From NCBI GenBank assembly GCA_963204815.1, contig CAUJHQ010000142.1, positions 1-50,108 on the forward strand: a stretch of DNA of 50,108 nt, read 5' to 3'. Origin of the DNA: Pseudomonadota bacterium (GTDB taxonomy: Bacteria; Pseudomonadota; Gammaproteobacteria; Burkholderiales; Burkholderiaceae_C). The notes beneath the pieces were generated by a model. That model had not been told where the DNA came from and did not search any database. It saw only the letters and a program-made list of their open reading frames with translations. Positions 48,086-50,108 of this stretch are shown here, one piece after another; the stretch's first letter is position 1; every line of letters starts with the position of its first letter. A program made the position numbers and the translations under genes.

Positions 48086-49450
48086 ATGACCGAACAAGCG
48101 CCGACCGTTGGCTTCGTCTCGCTGGGCTGCCCGAAGGCGCTCACCGACTCCGAGCTCATCCTCACCCGGCTCAGCGCCGAGGGCTACCGCACCAGCAAGT
48201 CCTTCGCCGGTGCCGACCTCGTCATCGTCAACACCTGCGGCTTCATCGACGACGCGGTGAAGGAGAGCCTGGACACCATCGGAGAGGCGCTGGCCGAGAA
48301 CGGCAAGGTCATCGTCACCGGCTGCCTGGGCGCGAAGGCGGGCGAGGGCGGCGGCAACCTCGTGCGCCAGGTGCACCCGAAGGTGCTCGCCGTGACCGGC
48401 CCGCACGCCACGCAGGAGGTGATGGACGCGGTGCACGCGCACGTGCCCAAGCCGCACGATCCCTTCGTCGATCTGGTGCCTGCCGCCGGCATCAAGCTCA
48501 CGCCCAAGCACTACGCGTACCTGAAGATCAGCGAAGGCTGCAACCACCGTTGCACGTTCTGCATCATCCCGTCGATGCGCGGCGACCTGGTGTCGCGGCC
48601 CGTGGGCGACGTGCTGAACGAGGCGCGCGCGCTGTTCGAGGGCGGCGTGAAGGAACTGCTGGTCATCAGCCAGGACACCAGCGCGTACGGCGTCGACGTC
48701 AAGTACCGCACCGGCTTCTGGGACGGCAAGCCGGTGAAGACGCGCATGCTCGACCTGTGCGAGCAACTCGCCACGCTGGCCGAGCAGCACGGTGCCTGGG
48801 TGCGGCTGCATTACGTCTATCCGTACCCGCACGTCGACGAGGTGCTGCCGCTGATGGCCGGCGGCCGCATCCTGCCCTACCTGGACGTGCCGTTCCAGCA
48901 CGCCCACCCCGACGTGCTCAAGCGCATGAAGCGCCCGGCCAGCGGCGAGCGCAACCTGGAGCGGCTGGCGCGCTGGCGCGAGGCCTGCCCGGAGATCGTC
49001 GTGCGCTCGACCTTCATCGCCGGCTTCCCGGGCGAGACCGAGGCCGAGTTCGAATACCTGCTGGACTTCATGCGCGAGGCGCAGATCGACCGTGCCGGCT
49101 GCTTCGCCTATTCGCCGGTCGAAGGCGCGGCGGCGAACGAACTCGGCGACCTGTTGCCGCAGGAACTGCGCGACGAGCGCCGGGCACGCTTCATGGCGGT
49201 GGCCGAAGAGGTCTCGACCGCCAAGCTGCAGCGCCGCGTCGGCGCCACGATGCAGGTGCTGGTCGACCACGCACCGGCGCTCGGCCGCAAGGGCGGCCGC
49301 GGCCGCAGCTACGCCGACGCGCCCGAGATCGACGGCACCGTGCGCCTGCTGCCGACCGAGAAGGCCAGCAAGACCCTGAAGGTGGGCGAGTTCACGCGCG
49401 CCCGCATCGTCGCCGCCGAGGGCCATGACCTCGTCGGCCTTCCCATCTGA
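48086..49450 (+). CDS. rimO: ribosomal protein S12 methylthiotransferase RimO
   Basis: A 454-residue radical-SAM methylthiotransferase that adds a methylthio group to an Asp of ribosomal protein S12. The auxiliary [4Fe-4S] cluster ligands are C15, C51 and C80 in the MTTase domain ([16 protein letters not shown]). The radical-SAM cluster is C152-x3-C156-x2-C159 (GCNHRCTFC). A C-terminal TRAM-like domain is present. The [12 protein letters not shown] start favours RimO over MiaB. CAAAAT ends 6 nt before the ATG with no Shine-Dalgarno sequence. Confidence 0.96.
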   Translation: MTEQAPTVGFVSLGCPKALTDSELILTRLSAEGYRTSKSFAGADLVIVNTCGFIDDAVKESLDTIGEALAENGKVIVTGCLGAKAGEGGGNLVRQVHPKVLAVTGPHATQEVMDAVHAHVPKPHDPFVDLVPAAGIKLTPKHYAYLKISEGCNHRCTFCIIPSMRGDLVSRPVGDVLNEARALFEGGVKELLVISQDTSAYGVDVKYRTGFWDGKPVKTRMLDLCEQLATLAEQHGAWVRLHYVYPYPHVDEVLPLMAGGRILPYLDVPFQHAHPDVLKRMKRPASGERNLERLARWREACPEIVVRSTFIAGFPGETEAEFEYLLDFMREAQIDRAGCFAYSPVEGAAANELGDLLPQELRDERRARFMAVAEEVSTAKLQRRVGATMQVLVDHAPALGRKGGRGRSYADAPEIDGTVRLLPTEKASKTLKVGEFTRARIVAAEGHDLVGLPI

Positions 49451-49460
49451 GCCATCCTCG

Positions 49461-50108
49461 ATGCAAGACCCCGCCACCGGCCTGATCCACCACCCGTACC
49501 GCCCGCCCGAGGGCTTCGAGTCGCCGCAGGTCGCGGTGCACAAGGCCTCGACGATCATCTTCCCGAACGTCGCCGCGATCCGCACGCGCGACTGGCGCTA
49601 CAAGACCGGCTACACCTACGGCCTGCACGGCACGCCGACCACCTTCACGCTGGAAGAGCGCATCGCCACGCTGGAAGGCGGCGCGCAGTGCGTGCTGGCG
49701 CCCAGCGGTCTGGCGGCCATCTCGCTGGTGGGCATGGCGCTGCTCGAGCAGGGCGACGAAGTCCTGCTGCCGAACAACGTGTACGGCCCGAGCCGCGAGT
49801 TCGCGCGCCACGAACTCGCGCGCTGGGGCATCACGCACCGCCTGTACGACCCGATGGACCCGGCCTCGCTGGAAGCCGCGATCCACCCGAAGACCAAGCT
49901 GGTCTGGCTGGAAGCGCCGGGCTCGGTGACGATGGAGTTCCCGGACCTGCCGGCGCTGGCCGGCATCGCGCGCCGCCACGGCGTGACGACGGCGCTGGAC
50001 AACACCTGGGGCGCCGGTCTCGCGTTCAACGGTTTCGACGCCGGTGTCGATGTCGTCATGCAGGCGCTGACCAAGTACCCCAGCGGCGGCGGCGACGTGC
50101 TGATGGGC
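49461..50108 (+). CDS. metC: cystathionine beta-lyase, N-terminal part (runs off the window)
   Basis: The first 216 residues of a PLP-dependent Cys/Met-metabolism enzyme; the frame is open to the last base. GYTYGLHGTPTTFTLEERIATLEGG matches the cofactor and tetramer region. APSGLAAISL binds PLP phosphate, and LDNTWGAGL and the Schiff-base Lys K205 in ALTKYPSGGGDVLMG are in place. The KYPSGG motif and start HPYRPPEGFESPQVAVHKAST favour MetC-type cystathionine beta-lyase over MetB. It makes homocysteine from cystathionine. It lies 10 bp after rimO and may be cotranscribed. Confidence 0.9.
   Translation, partial: MQDPATGLIHHPYRPPEGFESPQVAVHKASTIIFPNVAAIRTRDWRYKTGYTYGLHGTPTTFTLEERIATLEGGAQCVLAPSGLAAISLVGMALLEQGDEVLLPNNVYGPSREFARHELARWGITHRLYDPMDPASLEAAIHPKTKLVWLEAPGSVTMEFPDLPALAGIARRHGVTTALDNTWGAGLAFNGFDAGVDVVMQALTKYPSGGGDVLMG

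Overview
The window is about 50 kb of a high-G+C betaproteobacterial chromosome. It most resembles the Burkholderiales, in the Comamonadaceae / Rubrivivax-Leptothrix range. The evidence is: a dnaG-rpoD pair whose sigma factor has a long Lys/Ala-rich N-terminus; polyhydroxybutyrate genes (phaR, 3-hydroxybutyrate dehydrogenase); a fused cysNC; an H-NS-family protein of the short KYRDPATGATWSGRG type; and G+C-rich intergenic palindromes typical of this group. No integrase, transposase, prophage, CRISPR array or rRNA was seen. Almost everything is core or near-core genome, densely packed, and many neighbours share 4-nt start/stop overlaps.

Layout. 0-2.9 kb: end of a TctA transporter, then (minus strand) a nucleotide cyclase-FHA protein, a lone receiver domain and hemH. 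2.9-10.8 kb (minus): rpoD, dnaG, a MASE1/PAS/GGDEF/EAL protein and an H-NS-like protein. 10.9-13.6 kb (minus): a ferric-iron binding protein, yggX and argA. 13.7-20.2 kb: a VOC protein, the helicase hrpA, a stand-alone trpB2 and a TonB-C-terminal protein. 20.2-25.6 kb: serB-mfd (minus), divergent from ispD-ispF (plus). 25.6-27.7 kb: an EnvZ/OmpR-type pair. 27.9-32.6 kb: a SIMPL protein, bdhA, and a hydrolase coupled to relA. 32.6 kb: tRNA-Val(GAC) and a strong terminator. 32.9-43.6 kb: hpf, a Ca2+-type P-ATPase, a Pat-type acetyltransferase, an MBL/beta-CASP nuclease, and a five-gene operon for SHP, a diheme cytochrome c, a b561-type cytochrome and a two-component system. 43.7-47.4 kb: cysDNC, divergent from cysQ. 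47.5-50.1 kb: phaR, rimO and the start of a cystathionine beta-lyase gene.

The most interesting signal is regulatory. A perfect FNR-type dyad (TTGAT-N4-ATCAA, 11994-12007) lies beside a Fur-like inverted repeat in the promoter of the iron-binding protein. A second dyad (TTGAC-N4-GTCAA, 38564-38577) sits between the divergent acetyltransferase and beta-CASP nuclease. With the ribosome-hibernation factor, the P-ATPase and the oxygen-binding SHP operon, this suggests a low-oxygen/dormancy gene neighbourhood at about 32.8-43.6 kb. That is inference, not proof. A second pattern is a set of genes with a -10-like hexamer only 6-10 nt before the start codon and no ribosome binding site, which suggests leaderless or near-leaderless mRNAs.

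Starts were chosen by reading frame, family N-termini and Shine-Dalgarno position. Long open frames antisense to real genes are artefacts of the G+C content and are left out.
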